A stretch of 64,000 nucleotides of DNA, from positions 1,736,001 through 1,800,000 of the forward strand of contig NZ_CP088251.1 of NCBI RefSeq assembly GCF_021117405.1, given 5' to 3'. The position numbers and the translations under genes were made by a program. The notes beneath the pieces are model-generated. The model worked only from the letters and a program-made list of their open reading frames with translations. It searched no databases and was not told the origin of the DNA. This DNA is from Frateuria edaphi (lineage in GTDB: Bacteria; Pseudomonadota; Gammaproteobacteria; Xanthomonadales; Rhodanobacteraceae). Of this stretch, positions 1 through 8,089 are shown piece by piece. Within the stretch, counting starts at the first letter, position 1. The number at the start of each line of letters is the position of its first letter.

Positions 1-2
1 TG

Positions 3-407
3 GCCGGCTGCGTGCATGTGCTGGTGCCCTTTGCACCCGACAGCAACCTGGTGTGCCTGGCGCTCAACCCCCACGGCAACCGCGACGCGGCGGCCGCCAA
101 CGCCTTCGTGCGCGCGCTGCACGACGAACTGCGCTGCGACGTGCACCAGCCGCTGCAGGTGAAGGAGTTCTTCGGTTCGGTCACCAGCCTGCGCCCGGAC
201 GTGCTCGGCCAGGCGCAGACCCGGCGCATCCTGGACGCGCTGGGGCTGGAGCCCTTCGCGCTCGATGGCAACGAAGACTCCCTGCTGATCCTTCGCCACA
301 CGTTGATGAACCCGTACCTGATCGATCACGAAAACGGCATCAGCTACATCGACCGCTATTTCGATTACCTCGGACGGCGCCTGCGTGCGCTGGCCGCAGC
401 ACGGTGA
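3..407 (+). CDS. C-terminal part of a PLP-dependent decarboxylase-like enzyme (5' truncated)
   Basis: Only the last 134 or so codons are present; the reading frame is open from the window edge and ends at TGA 405-407. The visible stretch resembles the C-terminal domain of fold-type I PLP decarboxylases or aminotransferases: a small alpha/beta domain followed by the tail NPYLIDHENGISYIDRYFDY. The active-site lysine and PLP-binding core would lie upstream of the window, so the substrate cannot be read. The gene is followed after 8 bases by a second PLP enzyme in the same direction, which suggests a two-gene unit. Family assignment rests on general resemblance and is tentative. Confidence 0.5.
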   Translation, partial: AGCVHVLVPFAPDSNLVCLALNPHGNRDAAAANAFVRALHDELRCDVHQPLQVKEFFGSVTSLRPDVLGQAQTRRILDALGLEPFALDGNEDSLLILRHTLMNPYLIDHENGISYIDRYFDYLGRRLRALAAAR

Positions 408-415
408 TATCCGCC

Positions 416-1525
416 ATGAACCATCCCATCGCCTTGCAGCCGCACCACACCAGCCACGACCGCGCATGGGTGCACGACGCCCTCGCCTCGCTTGCGCAGG
501 AAGCGGCGCGCTCGGCCGATACACACCTGCTCAAGCTTGCCCTGCCCGGCTTTCCCGGGATCGACTTCTACTTCAAGGACGAAGCCGCCCATCCCAGCGG
601 CAGCCTGAAGCACCGCCTGGCCCGCTCGCTCTACCTCTACGCGTTGTGCAACGGCCGGCTGCACGAAGGCCAGCCGGTGGTCGACGCCTCCTCGGGCAGC
701 ACCGCAATCTCCGAAGCCTGGTTCGCGCGACTGCTCGGCCTGTCGTTCACCGCGGTGATGCCCGCCTGCACCGCGCCGCGCAAGATCCGCGACGTGCAGG
801 CGCTCGGCGGCCGCTGCGACCTGGTCGAGGATCCCGCGCAAGTGCACGCCCGCGCCGCCGAACACGCGGCGCGCGGCGCCTGCCACCTGGACCAGTTCGG
901 ACTGGCCGAGCGCGCCACCGACTGGCGCGGCAACAACAACATCGCCGAGTCGATCATCCAGCAGATGGCGCGCGAGCCGCAGCCGATGCCGGCCTGGATC
1001 GTCTGCGGCGCAGGTACCGGCGGCACCTCCGCGACCATCGGCCGCTATCTGCGCTACCGACGCCTCGATACCCGCCTGTGCGTGGCCGAGCCGTCCGGCA
1101 GCGGCTTCGTGCAGGGCTGGCGCACGCTCGATCGCGGCGCCGTCGCCAGGCGGCCCACGGTGATCGAGGGAATTGGTCGCCCGCGGGTCGAAGCGGGCTT
1201 CCTTTTCGAGGTGGTCGACCACGTGGTCGAGGTGCCGGACACCGCCTCGGTGGCCGCGGCGTGGATGCTCGAGGACCTGCTCGGGCGTCGCTACGGCGGC
1301 TCGTCGGGCACCAACCTTGTCGCCTGCCTGCAGTTGGCCGCAGCCATGCGTGCGCGAGGCGAACGCGGCAGCATCGTCAGCCTGCTGTGCGATCCGGGCG
1401 AACGCTACACTGAAACCCTGTTCGACCCGGGCTGGCTCGCTGCCCGTTCGATCGACATCGCCCCTGCGCGCGCCGCGCTGGAACGCTGCCTGGCCACCGG
1501 TACGTGGACGCACCCACTCGCCTGA
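416..1525 (+). CDS. PLP-dependent cysteine synthase family protein
   Basis: 369 residues starting at ATG 416. The fold-type II PLP (cysteine synthase/threonine dehydratase) signature is visible: PSGSLKHR near residue 60-67 holds the Schiff-base lysine in the usual S-x-K context, SSGSTAISEAW near residues 97-107 corresponds to the substrate/phosphate loop, and GAGTGGTSATIG near residues 200-211 is the PLP-phosphate glycine loop. The protein is longer than CysK (about 310-320 residues), with extra sequence at both ends, so it is probably a paralogue rather than the housekeeping O-acetylserine sulfhydrylase. It follows the upstream PLP gene by 8 bases and its 3' end overlaps the next gene by 22 bases. 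The substrate is unknown. Confidence 0.75.
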   Translation: MNHPIALQPHHTSHDRAWVHDALASLAQEAARSADTHLLKLALPGFPGIDFYFKDEAAHPSGSLKHRLARSLYLYALCNGRLHEGQPVVDASSGSTAISEAWFARLLGLSFTAVMPACTAPRKIRDVQALGGRCDLVEDPAQVHARAAEHAARGACHLDQFGLAERATDWRGNNNIAESIIQQMAREPQPMPAWIVCGAGTGGTSATIGRYLRYRRLDTRLCVAEPSGSGFVQGWRTLDRGAVARRPTVIEGIGRPRVEAGFLFEVVDHVVEVPDTASVAAAWMLEDLLGRRYGGSSGTNLVACLQLAAAMRARGERGSIVSLLCDPGERYTETLFDPGWLAARSIDIAPARAALERCLATGTWTHPLA

Positions 1526-2607
1526 TCACGGTTCGCGGACTCCCCGCCACACTCGCGGCCAGTGGCCGCATACCACCCGAATGCCGGACCCACGTCGAAG
1601 CACTGGTGCGCCTGCGCACCACGACCTTCGCACGGTGGCTGGCGCCGCTCACGCTGGCATGGATACCGCTGGACGTGTTGGCGCTCGGCGCTGCCGACGC
1701 TTTGCCCGCACTGGTCTTGCGCCTGGCGCTCGCCGGCGGGTTGCTCGCCTTGTCGCAACATGCCCGGCGACTGCCACGCTTCACCGCCATGTGGCTGCTG
1801 CTCGCGCTGCAGGCGGTCGGCTTTGGACTGCTGCAGTGGCGGGTACCGCCGCACGAGGACTCGCTGCGGATCGGTTATGGCCTGTTTCCTTACCTGATGG
1901 CCGCACAGCTCGCGCTGTTCCCGCTGCCGTGGTGGCGCAATCTGCTCGCGGCACTGCTCGCAGCCAGCCAGCTCGCCTTGCTGCTTGCCCTGGAAGGTGC
2001 GCCTGCCGATGCGTTGCTGTGGAACCGGGTCTGGCTGTTCGGCCTGATCGTGGCCGTCGGCACGTGGACCGGCCAGGCCCAGTTGCGCCTGCTGGTGCGC
2101 CTGCTCGCCGCCCGTCGCGACGCCGCGCACGATCCGCTCACTGGCCTGGCCAACCGGCGCCACGCCACCGCCCGCCTGCAGGCGGCCTGTGCGGATGCCG
2201 ATCGCCGCAACGAGCCGCTGTCGGTGCTGATGCTCGACCTGGATCACTTCAAGCGCGTCAACGACCGTCATGGCCATGCCGGCGGCGACAGCGTGCTGGT
2301 GGCGCTCGCCCAGGTGCTCCGGCGGGAGCTGCGCGCCTCCGACCTGGCCGCGCGCCACGGCGGCGAGGAATTTCTCGCCGTGCTGCCTGCCTGTGACCCG
2401 ACCGATGCGCTGGCGACCGCCGAACGCATCCGCCTGGCTGTCGCAACGATGCACGTGCCGGTGCCCGATGGCGCGGCGCAGGTCACGGTGAGCATCGGGC
2501 TGGCGACCCGCGATGCAGGCGAAGGCCCGGAGGCGTTGGTCGCCCGCGCCGATGCGGCGCTGTATCGCGCCAAGGCGTCGGGCCGCAACCGGTGCGTGGT
2601 CGGCTAG
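1504..2607 (+). CDS. Membrane-anchored GGDEF diguanylate cyclase
   Basis: 367 residues from a GTG start at 1504, overlapping the previous gene; no in-frame ATG precedes the first membrane segment. The N-terminal half (about residues 35-200) is hydrophobic with roughly five or six membrane segments. The C-terminal half is a complete GGDEF domain: DPLTGLANRR at its start, LDLDHFKRVNDRHGHAGGD, and the active-site GGEEF at residues 286-290. An RASD inhibitory (I-site) motif lies exactly five residues before GGEEF, so product inhibition by c-di-GMP is likely. It should make c-di-GMP from two GTP at the inner membrane. The signal sensed by the membrane domain is not identifiable. Confidence 0.9.
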   Translation: MDAPTRLITVRGLPATLAASGRIPPECRTHVEALVRLRTTTFARWLAPLTLAWIPLDVLALGAADALPALVLRLALAGGLLALSQHARRLPRFTAMWLLLALQAVGFGLLQWRVPPHEDSLRIGYGLFPYLMAAQLALFPLPWWRNLLAALLAASQLALLLALEGAPADALLWNRVWLFGLIVAVGTWTGQAQLRLLVRLLAARRDAAHDPLTGLANRRHATARLQAACADADRRNEPLSVLMLDLDHFKRVNDRHGHAGGDSVLVALAQVLRRELRASDLAARHGGEEFLAVLPACDPTDALATAERIRLAVATMHVPVPDGAAQVTVSIGLATRDAGEGPEALVARADAALYRAKASGRNRCVVG

Positions 2608-2666
2608 CCGGCGCGCACCGGTTGCGGCCCGACCGTGTCCCTCCAGGCGGCGCTTCAACGCTCCGA

Positions 2667-2680
2667 CTGACGCGCGTCAA
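2667..2680 (+). promoter_or_regulatory. FNR/Dnr-type box upstream of ubiD
   Basis: CTGACGCGCGTCAA matches TTGAY-N4-RTCAA with one difference at the first base. Its centre (2673.5) is 63.5 bp before the ATG at 2737, the same geometry as the boxes of fabA, nirK and sqr. If it acts at -41.5, transcription would begin near 2715, downstream of an alternative in-frame ATG at 2695; this favours the 2737 start. Confidence 0.6.
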
Positions 2681-2736
2681 GGCGCCAGGCTCCCATGCCG
2701 GCGAGCCTCGCACCACCACACGCCACCGACGCCGCC

Positions 2737-4218
2737 ATGAGCCACCACGACCTGCGCTCCTTCCTCGCCCAGCTCGAACGCCAGCACCAGCTCGCCCGCG
2801 TGCAGGCGCCGGTCGATCCGCACCTGGAAACCACCGCGCTCTGCCACCGCGCCCTGCGCGAAGGCGGACCGGCGCTGCTGATGGAACACCCCGTCGGCTC
2901 GGACCACGCCTTCCTCGGCAACCTGTTCGGCCACCGCCGCCGCATCGAACTGGCCCTCGCCGGCCGGCCGATCGCCAGCCTGCGCGAGCTGGGCCAGTTG
3001 CTCGCCTCGATCAAGGAACCGCGCTGGCCGGCCAACCTGCGCCAGGCGCTCGCCAACTGGCCCGAACTGGCGCAACTGGCGCACGTCGCGCCGCGCCACG
3101 TCGACGAGGCGGCCTTCCTGCACGAAACGGTCGAGGCCGAGGACGTCGATCTCGCCCGACTGCCCATCCAGCACTGCTGGCCGGGCGACGCGGGACGGCT
3201 GGTCACGCTGGGGCTGGTGGTCACCCGCGGCACCACCAAGCGCCGGCAGAACGTGGCGATCTACCGCCAGCAGGTGATCGGCCGCAACCGCGTGATCATG
3301 CGCTGGCTGCCGCACCGCGGCGGTGCGCTGGACTATGCCGACTGGCGCATCGATCGCCCGGGCCAGCCCTTCCCCGTGCTGGTCGCGATCGGCGCTGATC
3401 CCGCCACGCTGCTTGCCGCCGTGGCGCCGGTGCCGGACACGCTTTCCGAATATGAATTCGCTGGCCTGCTGCGCGCCGAACGCACGCGCCTGTGGCGCAG
3501 CGACCTGACCGGGCTGGATGCGCCCGCCGGCGCCGAGATCCTGCTCGAAGGCTTCATCCACCCGGACGACACCGCGCTGGAAGGTCCGTTCGGCGACCAC
3601 ACCGGCTACTACAACGCACAGGACCACTTCCCCGTGCTCACCATCGAGCGCATGCACCTGCGCCAGGACGCGATCTACCACGGCAGCTACATGGGCCGCG
3701 CGCCGTTCGACGAGCCTTCGGTGCTGGCGATGGCGTTGAACGAGATCTTCGTGCCGATCCTGCAGAAGGTGTTCCCCGAGATCGTCGACTTCCATCTGCC
3801 GCCGGAAGCCTGCTCCTACCGCGTCGCGGTGGTCGCCATCGGCAAGCAGTACGCCGGCCACGCACGGCGCGTGATGATGGGCGTGTGGTCGTACCTGCGC
3901 CAGTTCACCTACACCAAGTTCGTGATCGTGGTCGATGCCGACGTCGACGTCCGCGACTGGTCGCAGGTGATCTGGGCCATCGCCACGCGGGTGGATCCGG
4001 CGCGCGACACGATGCTGGTGGAGAACACCCCGATCGACTACCTCGATTTCGCCAGCCCGGTCGCGGGCATGGGCTCCAAACTCGGCATCGACGCGACCAA
4101 CAAGTGGCCGGGCGAGACCAGCCGCGCGTGGGGCATGCCGATTGCGCCGGATGCGGCGGTGGAGGAGCGCGTGGATGCGTTGTGGCGCGCACTCGGCGCC
4201 CATGCCGGGAATCGCTAG
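2737..4218 (+). CDS. ubiD: 4-hydroxy-3-polyprenylbenzoate decarboxylase UbiD
   Basis: 493 residues from ATG 2737, close to E. coli UbiD (497). It carries the family stretch [20 protein letters not shown] around residues 175-195, where prFMN-dependent UbiD enzymes bind cofactor and substrate, and [11 protein letters not shown] near residue 285-295 with the conserved acidic and aromatic residues. It removes the carboxylate of 4-hydroxy-3-polyprenylbenzoate in ubiquinone synthesis with the prenylated FMN made by UbiX, which is not in this window. The reaction needs no oxygen, which suits its neighbourhood with ubiUV and ubiT. The Dnr-type box at 2667-2680 suggests raised expression in anoxia. 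The 42-bp longer start at 2695 is less likely. Confidence 0.93.
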   Translation: MSHHDLRSFLAQLERQHQLARVQAPVDPHLETTALCHRALREGGPALLMEHPVGSDHAFLGNLFGHRRRIELALAGRPIASLRELGQLLASIKEPRWPANLRQALANWPELAQLAHVAPRHVDEAAFLHETVEAEDVDLARLPIQHCWPGDAGRLVTLGLVVTRGTTKRRQNVAIYRQQVIGRNRVIMRWLPHRGGALDYADWRIDRPGQPFPVLVAIGADPATLLAAVAPVPDTLSEYEFAGLLRAERTRLWRSDLTGLDAPAGAEILLEGFIHPDDTALEGPFGDHTGYYNAQDHFPVLTIERMHLRQDAIYHGSYMGRAPFDEPSVLAMALNEIFVPILQKVFPEIVDFHLPPEACSYRVAVVAIGKQYAGHARRVMMGVWSYLRQFTYTKFVIVVDADVDVRDWSQVIWAIATRVDPARDTMLVENTPIDYLDFASPVAGMGSKLGIDATNKWPGETSRAWGMPIAPDAAVEERVDALWRALGAHAGNR

Positions 4219-4402
4219 AGCGGCTGCGGGACAGGTTGCCCAAGGCACCGCGCAGCGAATTCCGCGATCGTGGACGCGGCTTCAAGCGGCTTGTGCGGGG
4301 CGCCGGCCGACAATACCGGTGGCATGAAGGTGGACTGCGCTATCGACCTTGTCAGGCGCGTACTGCCGCCGGTTCCCCGGACGCCCTGGCTGGCGCCTGC
4401 GG

Positions 4403-4687
4403 CTACGTGGCCGCCAGCACCGCGAGCGCTTCGCGCAGTTGCGGCTGCAGGGCGTTCCAGGCGCTTTCCCATTGCCCCTCGCGTGGCCTGGCCTGCCCGA
4501 ACCGCAGCAGCATGGCGTGGGCGTTTTCCAGCCGGTCGCGCAAGGCATGGTTCTCGGCCAGCACGCGTTCGTGCTCGTCCTTGCCGACCATGAAGACCTT
4601 GCGGTCCTTGCACACGCCGATGCACGGCTGCGGGGCTTCGATCCTGCCGCAGCCGATGCATTGCCATACCTGGGTGTAATCGGTCAT
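4403..4687 (-). CDS. Small cysteine-ribbon protein, function unknown
   Basis: 94 residues from ATG 4687 (MTDYTQVWQC...); an ATG 12 bases upstream is possible. The N-terminus has a compact cluster CIGCG-x6-CIGVC (residues 10-24) that looks like a zinc or iron ribbon. It is followed by a predicted helix or coiled coil around DEHERVLAENHALRDRLENA, so the protein may dimerise. I do not recognise a named family. It stands alone between ubiD and the DnrO-like gene, and an imperfect FNR/Dnr-type box lies 65.5 bp before the start, the spacing used by other genes here. A small redox- or metal-responsive adaptor is possible but only inferred. Confidence 0.65.
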   Translation of the reverse strand: MTDYTQVWQCIGCGRIEAPQPCIGVCKDRKVFMVGKDEHERVLAENHALRDRLENAHAMLLRFGQARPREGQWESAWNALQPQLREALAVLAAT

Positions 4688-4745
4688 CGGTCTTCGCACC
4701 TTTCATTCGCGGGTGCGATGCTCGCGCCGGACGGGTGCGCCGGTC

Positions 4746-4759
4746 CTGATGCAGGTCAG
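4746..4759 (-). promoter_or_regulatory. Imperfect FNR/Dnr-type box upstream of the cysteine-ribbon gene
   Basis: CTGATGCAGGTCAG keeps the TGA-N6-TCA core but departs from TTGAY-N4-RTCAA at both outer bases. Its centre (4752.5) is 65.5 bp before the ATG at 4687. The correct spacing is the main support; on sequence alone it would be weak. Confidence 0.4.
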
Positions 4760-4890
4760 GCGCGCCCGTGGCGTTTGTTCGGCCCCGCCGTGGCAGGGGC
4801 TGAAGGCCGTCCTGCGACGCGGCGCGGCCAGGGTGGGCGTCAACCCGCCATCCCTCTTCCGCACTGGCGTTTCGCAACCCGCGCTTACGC

Positions 4891-5361
4891 TCAGTGCGCG
4901 TGCCCGCCGGCCACCGCCCAGCCCGGGTCGTCGAAGTACCGCGGATAGTCCGCCACCGCGTTGCGCATGGCCTGCACCTGCGCCATGTCCCGCGGATCGG
5001 TCTTTAGCTTCTGCGCGGCGCCGAGCAGGGGCACCAGCATGCCGTGCAGCACGGCGTCCTGTTCCGGCGCGAGCTTGCACTTGGCGAAGATGTCGGTAGT
5101 CGCCTGTTCGATCAGGCCGACGCGATCCAGCGCCATGGTCGCGTCCATGTGGCCCATTTCGTAGTGGCGCAGCTCCTCCAGCGCGGTGTGGATGCGCCCC
5201 ATGCCATCGCGCAGCGCCGCATCGGCGGCCCACCGCTGCACCGGCGGCGCCACCGCCTGGGTGACGTGCGCGTGCGCGGCGTGGTCGTGCTGGGCTCGGA
5301 CGGCACCCGGGGCCACCGCGAGGGCGCCGAGCAGGACGATGGACAGCTTCGTCAAGGACAT
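4891..5361 (-). CDS. DnrO-like periplasmic protein
   Basis: 156 residues starting at ATG 5361. The first 23 residues form a signal peptide (MSLTKLSIVLLGALAVAPGA then VRAQ), followed by a His-rich stretch HDHAAHAHV that could bind metal; the C-terminus ends in GGHAH. The body is helical with HYEMGHMDA near residues 65-75 and one cysteine in FAKCKLAP. It resembles proteins labelled DnrO in Xanthomonadaceae genomes; the name is from memory and the function is not established. It is divergent from ubiUV and the 155-bp interval between them contains a Dnr-type box that could serve both. A periplasmic metal or heme-binding role fits the denitrification setting but is inferred. Confidence 0.6.
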   Translation of the reverse strand: MSLTKLSIVLLGALAVAPGAVRAQHDHAAHAHVTQAVAPPVQRWAADAALRDGMGRIHTALEELRHYEMGHMDATMALDRVGLIEQATTDIFAKCKLAPEQDAVLHGMLVPLLGAAQKLKTDPRDMAQVQAMRNAVADYPRYFDDPGWAVAGGHAH

Positions 5362-5444
5362 GAGGCAAGCTCCTGCATGCGGCGGATGCCGCTTCAGGAG
5401 CGATGGTAGCGATCGGCTACGGGCGTGCCTTGATCCGCGACAAA

Positions 5445-5458
5445 CTGATCCACGTCAA
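5445..5458 (+). promoter_or_regulatory. FNR/Dnr-type box upstream of ubiUV
   Basis: CTGATCCACGTCAA, one mismatch at the first base, centre 65.5 bp before the ubiU ATG at 5517. A second weaker candidate, TTGATCCGCGACAA at 5430-5443, overlaps the upstream side and could serve the divergent DnrO-like gene (75.5 bp from its ATG). Confidence 0.55.
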
Positions 5459-5516
5459 CGCCGCGTCCGCTTCCGGCGACCACGATGCGCGCACTTCCAC
5501 GGATACCGAGGTGCGC

Positions 5517-6515
5517 ATGCAACTGGTCTGTCCCGCCGGCAACCTGCCGGCCCTGCAGGCGGCGATCGCCGCGGGCGCCGATGCGGTCTACGTGGGCTTG
5601 CGCGACGAAACCAACGCCCGCGCCTTTCCCGGCCTCAACTTCTCCGATGCGGAGCTGCAGCAAGGCATCGCCCATGCCCACGCCCACGGCCGCAAGGTCT
5701 ACCTGGCGCTCAACACCTACCCCGACAGCGCGAGGCTGGCGCAATGGCACGCAGCGGTCGACAAGGCCGCGGTGCTGGGCTGCGATGCGATCATCGCGGC
5801 CGAACTGGCGGTACTGGATTACGCCTCGCGCACGCACCCGGCGATGGCGCGGCACCTTTCCGTGCAGAGTTCGGCCACCACTGCGCCCGCGCTGCGCTAC
5901 ATGCACGAGCGCTTCGGCATCAGCCGCGCGGTGCTGCCGCGTGTGCTCTCCATCCAGCAGGTCGAGCGGCTGTGCGAGACCAGCCCGGTGCCGCTGGAGG
6001 TGTTTGCCTTCGGCAGCCTGTGCATCATGGTCGAGGGGCGCTGCCAGCTCTCCAGCTATGTCACCGGCGCTTCGCCCAACCGCCACGGCGTGTGCTCCCC
6101 GGCGAAGTACGTGCGCTGGGACGAACACGACGACGGGCGCCGCAGCGTGCGCCTCAACGATGTGCTGATCGACAGGTTCGAGCCGTCCGAACCGGCCGGT
6201 TACCCGACCGTGTGCAAGGGCCGCTTCGACGTCGGCGGCGAAACCTTCCACGCGCTGGAGGAGCCGACCAGCCTCAACACGCTCGAACTGCTCCCGCGCC
6301 TGGCCAAGGCCGGCGTCGCCGCCCTGAAGATCGAGGGCCGCCAGCGCGGCGTGGCCTATGTCACCGCCGTCACCCACACCTGGCGCGATGCGCTGGATCG
6401 CTACCGCGCCGCTCCCGATGCCTGGTCGGCGCAGCCTGCATGGCAAACGGCACTGACCCGCCATGCCGAAGGCCACCAGACCACCCTCGGTCCCTACCAC
6501 CGCCGCTGGCACTGA
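5517..6515 (+). CDS. ubiU: O2-independent ubiquinone hydroxylation protein UbiU
   Basis: 332 residues from ATG 5517 (MQLVCPAGNL), the length of E. coli UbiU (YhbU); longer in-frame starts add a low-complexity leader unlike the family. It is a U32-peptidase-like protein. Four cysteines at residues 169, 176, 193 and 233 match the four that hold the [4Fe-4S] cluster in E. coli UbiU. With UbiV it forms a complex that hydroxylates ubiquinone precursors without O2, using prephenate as the oxygen donor in E. coli. It lies 14 bases upstream of ubiV in the same direction. The Dnr-type box at 5445-5458 suggests anaerobic induction. Confidence 0.95.
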   Translation: MQLVCPAGNLPALQAAIAAGADAVYVGLRDETNARAFPGLNFSDAELQQGIAHAHAHGRKVYLALNTYPDSARLAQWHAAVDKAAVLGCDAIIAAELAVLDYASRTHPAMARHLSVQSSATTAPALRYMHERFGISRAVLPRVLSIQQVERLCETSPVPLEVFAFGSLCIMVEGRCQLSSYVTGASPNRHGVCSPAKYVRWDEHDDGRRSVRLNDVLIDRFEPSEPAGYPTVCKGRFDVGGETFHALEEPTSLNTLELLPRLAKAGVAALKIEGRQRGVAYVTAVTHTWRDALDRYRAAPDAWSAQPAWQTALTRHAEGHQTTLGPYHRRWH

Positions 6516-6529
6516 CGCAGGAGCAGCGC

Positions 6530-7405
6530 ATGAAACTCAGCCTCGGGCCGCTGCAGTATTTCTGGCCGCGCGAACGCACGCTGGCCTTCTACCGGGAAGC
6601 CGCGCATTGGCCGGTCGACGTGATCTACCTGGGCGAGACGGTGTGCAGCAAACGCCGGGAACTGGCTACCCGCGACTGGATCGACCTGGCCACGGAACTG
6701 GCCCGAAGCGGCAAACAGGTCGTGCTTTCCTCGCTCGCGCTGATCGAGGCCGAATCGGAGGTGGGCGTGGTCAAGCGACTGGTGGCCGAAGGCTACGGCT
6801 GGATCGAAGCCAACGACCTGTCCGCCGTGCAGGTCTGCCGCGAACGCGGGGTGCCGTTCGTCGCCGGTCCCACGCTCAACGTCTACAACCACCGCGCACT
6901 CGCGCTCCTGATGGACGACGGGCTGCGCCGCTGGGTGCCTGGCGTCGAACAGGGCCATGCGCTGATCAGCGAACTGCGCAACGCGATGCTGGCCGAAGGC
7001 GGCGCGATGCCGGAGGTGGAAGTGATCGCCTTCGGTCGCCTGCCGCTGTCGTTCTCCGCGCGCTGTTTCACCGCCCGCGCGCTGGACGTGCCCAAGGACC
7101 AGTGCGGCTTCCGCTGCATCGACTACCCCGACGGCCTGCCCCTGGCCACCCGCGAAGGCAAGCCCTTCCTGCGCATCAACGGGATCCAGATCCAAGGCGA
7201 GGAGATCACCGACCTGGGGCCGGAGCTGCCGATGCTGCGCGAACTGGACGTGGACGTGCTGCGGCTCTATCCGCAGGCGGAGGGGATGGCCGAGGTCGTG
7301 GCGCACTTCCATCTGGCCCGGCGCTCGCCGCAACCGCCCCCGCGAATCGGGGCGCGCAACGGGTACTGGTTCGGAGAGCCGGGGATGCAGGTGGCTGGAG
7401 CCTGA
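6530..7405 (+). CDS. ubiV: O2-independent ubiquinone hydroxylation protein UbiV
   Basis: 291 residues from ATG 6530, preceded by AGGAG-like CAGGAGCAGC. Cysteines 39, 179, 192 and 196 align with the [4Fe-4S] ligands C39, C180, C193 and C197 of E. coli UbiV. The U32-type barrel core is complete (YLGETVCSKRREL, QCGFRCIDYPDGLP). It partners UbiU in oxygen-independent ring hydroxylation of ubiquinone precursors. It is the second gene of the ubiUV pair and ends 21 bases from the convergent end of trhA. The third partner, UbiT, is encoded at 12568-13428 as an unusual fusion. Confidence 0.95.
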   Translation: MKLSLGPLQYFWPRERTLAFYREAAHWPVDVIYLGETVCSKRRELATRDWIDLATELARSGKQVVLSSLALIEAESEVGVVKRLVAEGYGWIEANDLSAVQVCRERGVPFVAGPTLNVYNHRALALLMDDGLRRWVPGVEQGHALISELRNAMLAEGGAMPEVEVIAFGRLPLSFSARCFTARALDVPKDQCGFRCIDYPDGLPLATREGKPFLRINGIQIQGEEITDLGPELPMLRELDVDVLRLYPQAEGMAEVVAHFHLARRSPQPPPRIGARNGYWFGEPGMQVAGA

Positions 7406-7426
7406 CTGCCTGCGCCCCGCGCCCGA

Positions 7427-8089
7427 TCAGTGGGCGTAACGCCACACCGCGAAGTAGTGGCAGCCGGTGCCGGCGAGCACGAACAGGTGCCAGGCGAAAT
7501 GGCTGTAGCGCAGCTTCTCGTGCAGCAGGTAGAACACCACGCCCACGGTGTAGGCCAGGCCACCGGCAAGCAGCCAGGCCAGCCCGCCGGGGGCCATGTG
7601 CTGCCACAGCGGGCGGATGGCGGCCAGTGCAAGCCACCCCATCGCCACGTACAGGCCGGTGGAGAGGCGATGGAAGCGTGCGCCGACCAGCAGCTTGAAG
7701 ATCACGCCAGCCACCGCGAGCGTCCAGATCACGGCGAGCAGCGCCCAGCCGACGCCGCCGCGCAGAACGCCCAGCGCGATCGGCGTGTAGGTTCCGGCGA
7801 TCAGCAGGTAGATGGCTGCGTGGTCGAACCGTCGCAGCATCGACTTGGCGCGTGCATGCGGGATGGCGTGGTACAGGGTTGACGCCAGGTACAGCACGAT
7901 GGCGCTGCCGCCGAACACCGCCGCGCCGAGCACCGGCAGCGCACCGCCGCGCCGCAGCGCGTCCAGGATGAGCAGCGGCAGGCCCGCGATCGCCAGCAGC
8001 AGGCCCAGCCCATGGCTGATGCTGTTGGCGATCTCCTCGCCGGTGGTCGATGCGCGGGCGAGCTTGCGGATGCGCCGCGGGAGGTTCAT
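7427..8089 (-). CDS. trhA: PAQR/hemolysin III family membrane protein (TrhA-like)
   Basis: 220 residues with about seven membrane segments. Family hallmarks are visible: [10 protein letters not shown] in the first segment, STLYHAIPH near residues 70-78, [16 protein letters not shown] near residues 88-103, and the C-terminal [15 protein letters not shown]. The conserved Ser/His/Asp residues form the zinc site typical of PAQR proteins. TrhA in E. coli takes part in membrane energetics and fatty-acid homeostasis. The start overlaps the fabB stop (ATGA), so translation is probably coupled and the gene is the third member of fabA-fabB-trhA. This links it to control of unsaturated lipid content. 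Confidence 0.88.
   Translation of the reverse strand: MNLPRRIRKLARASTTGEEIANSISHGLGLLLAIAGLPLLILDALRRGGALPVLGAAVFGGSAIVLYLASTLYHAIPHARAKSMLRRFDHAAIYLLIAGTYTPIALGVLRGGVGWALLAVIWTLAVAGVIFKLLVGARFHRLSTGLYVAMGWLALAAIRPLWQHMAPGGLAWLLAGGLAYTVGVVFYLLHEKLRYSHFAWHLFVLAGTGCHYFAVWRYAH

Noticed and set aside
365-1513. Long antisense frames over the cysteine-synthase-like gene and many others
   Set aside because: High-GC DNA yields long open antisense frames; products are Arg/Ala/His-rich without known motifs.
2695-2736. Upstream ATG as the ubiD start
   Set aside because: The added 14 residues are not UbiD-like, and the predicted transcription start from the box lies near 2715.
4215-4877. Long minus-strand frame of 220 codons across the small cysteine-ribbon gene
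   Set aside because: Basic, low-complexity product typical of a shadow frame in high-GC DNA; the ribbon gene in another frame has proper composition and a box.
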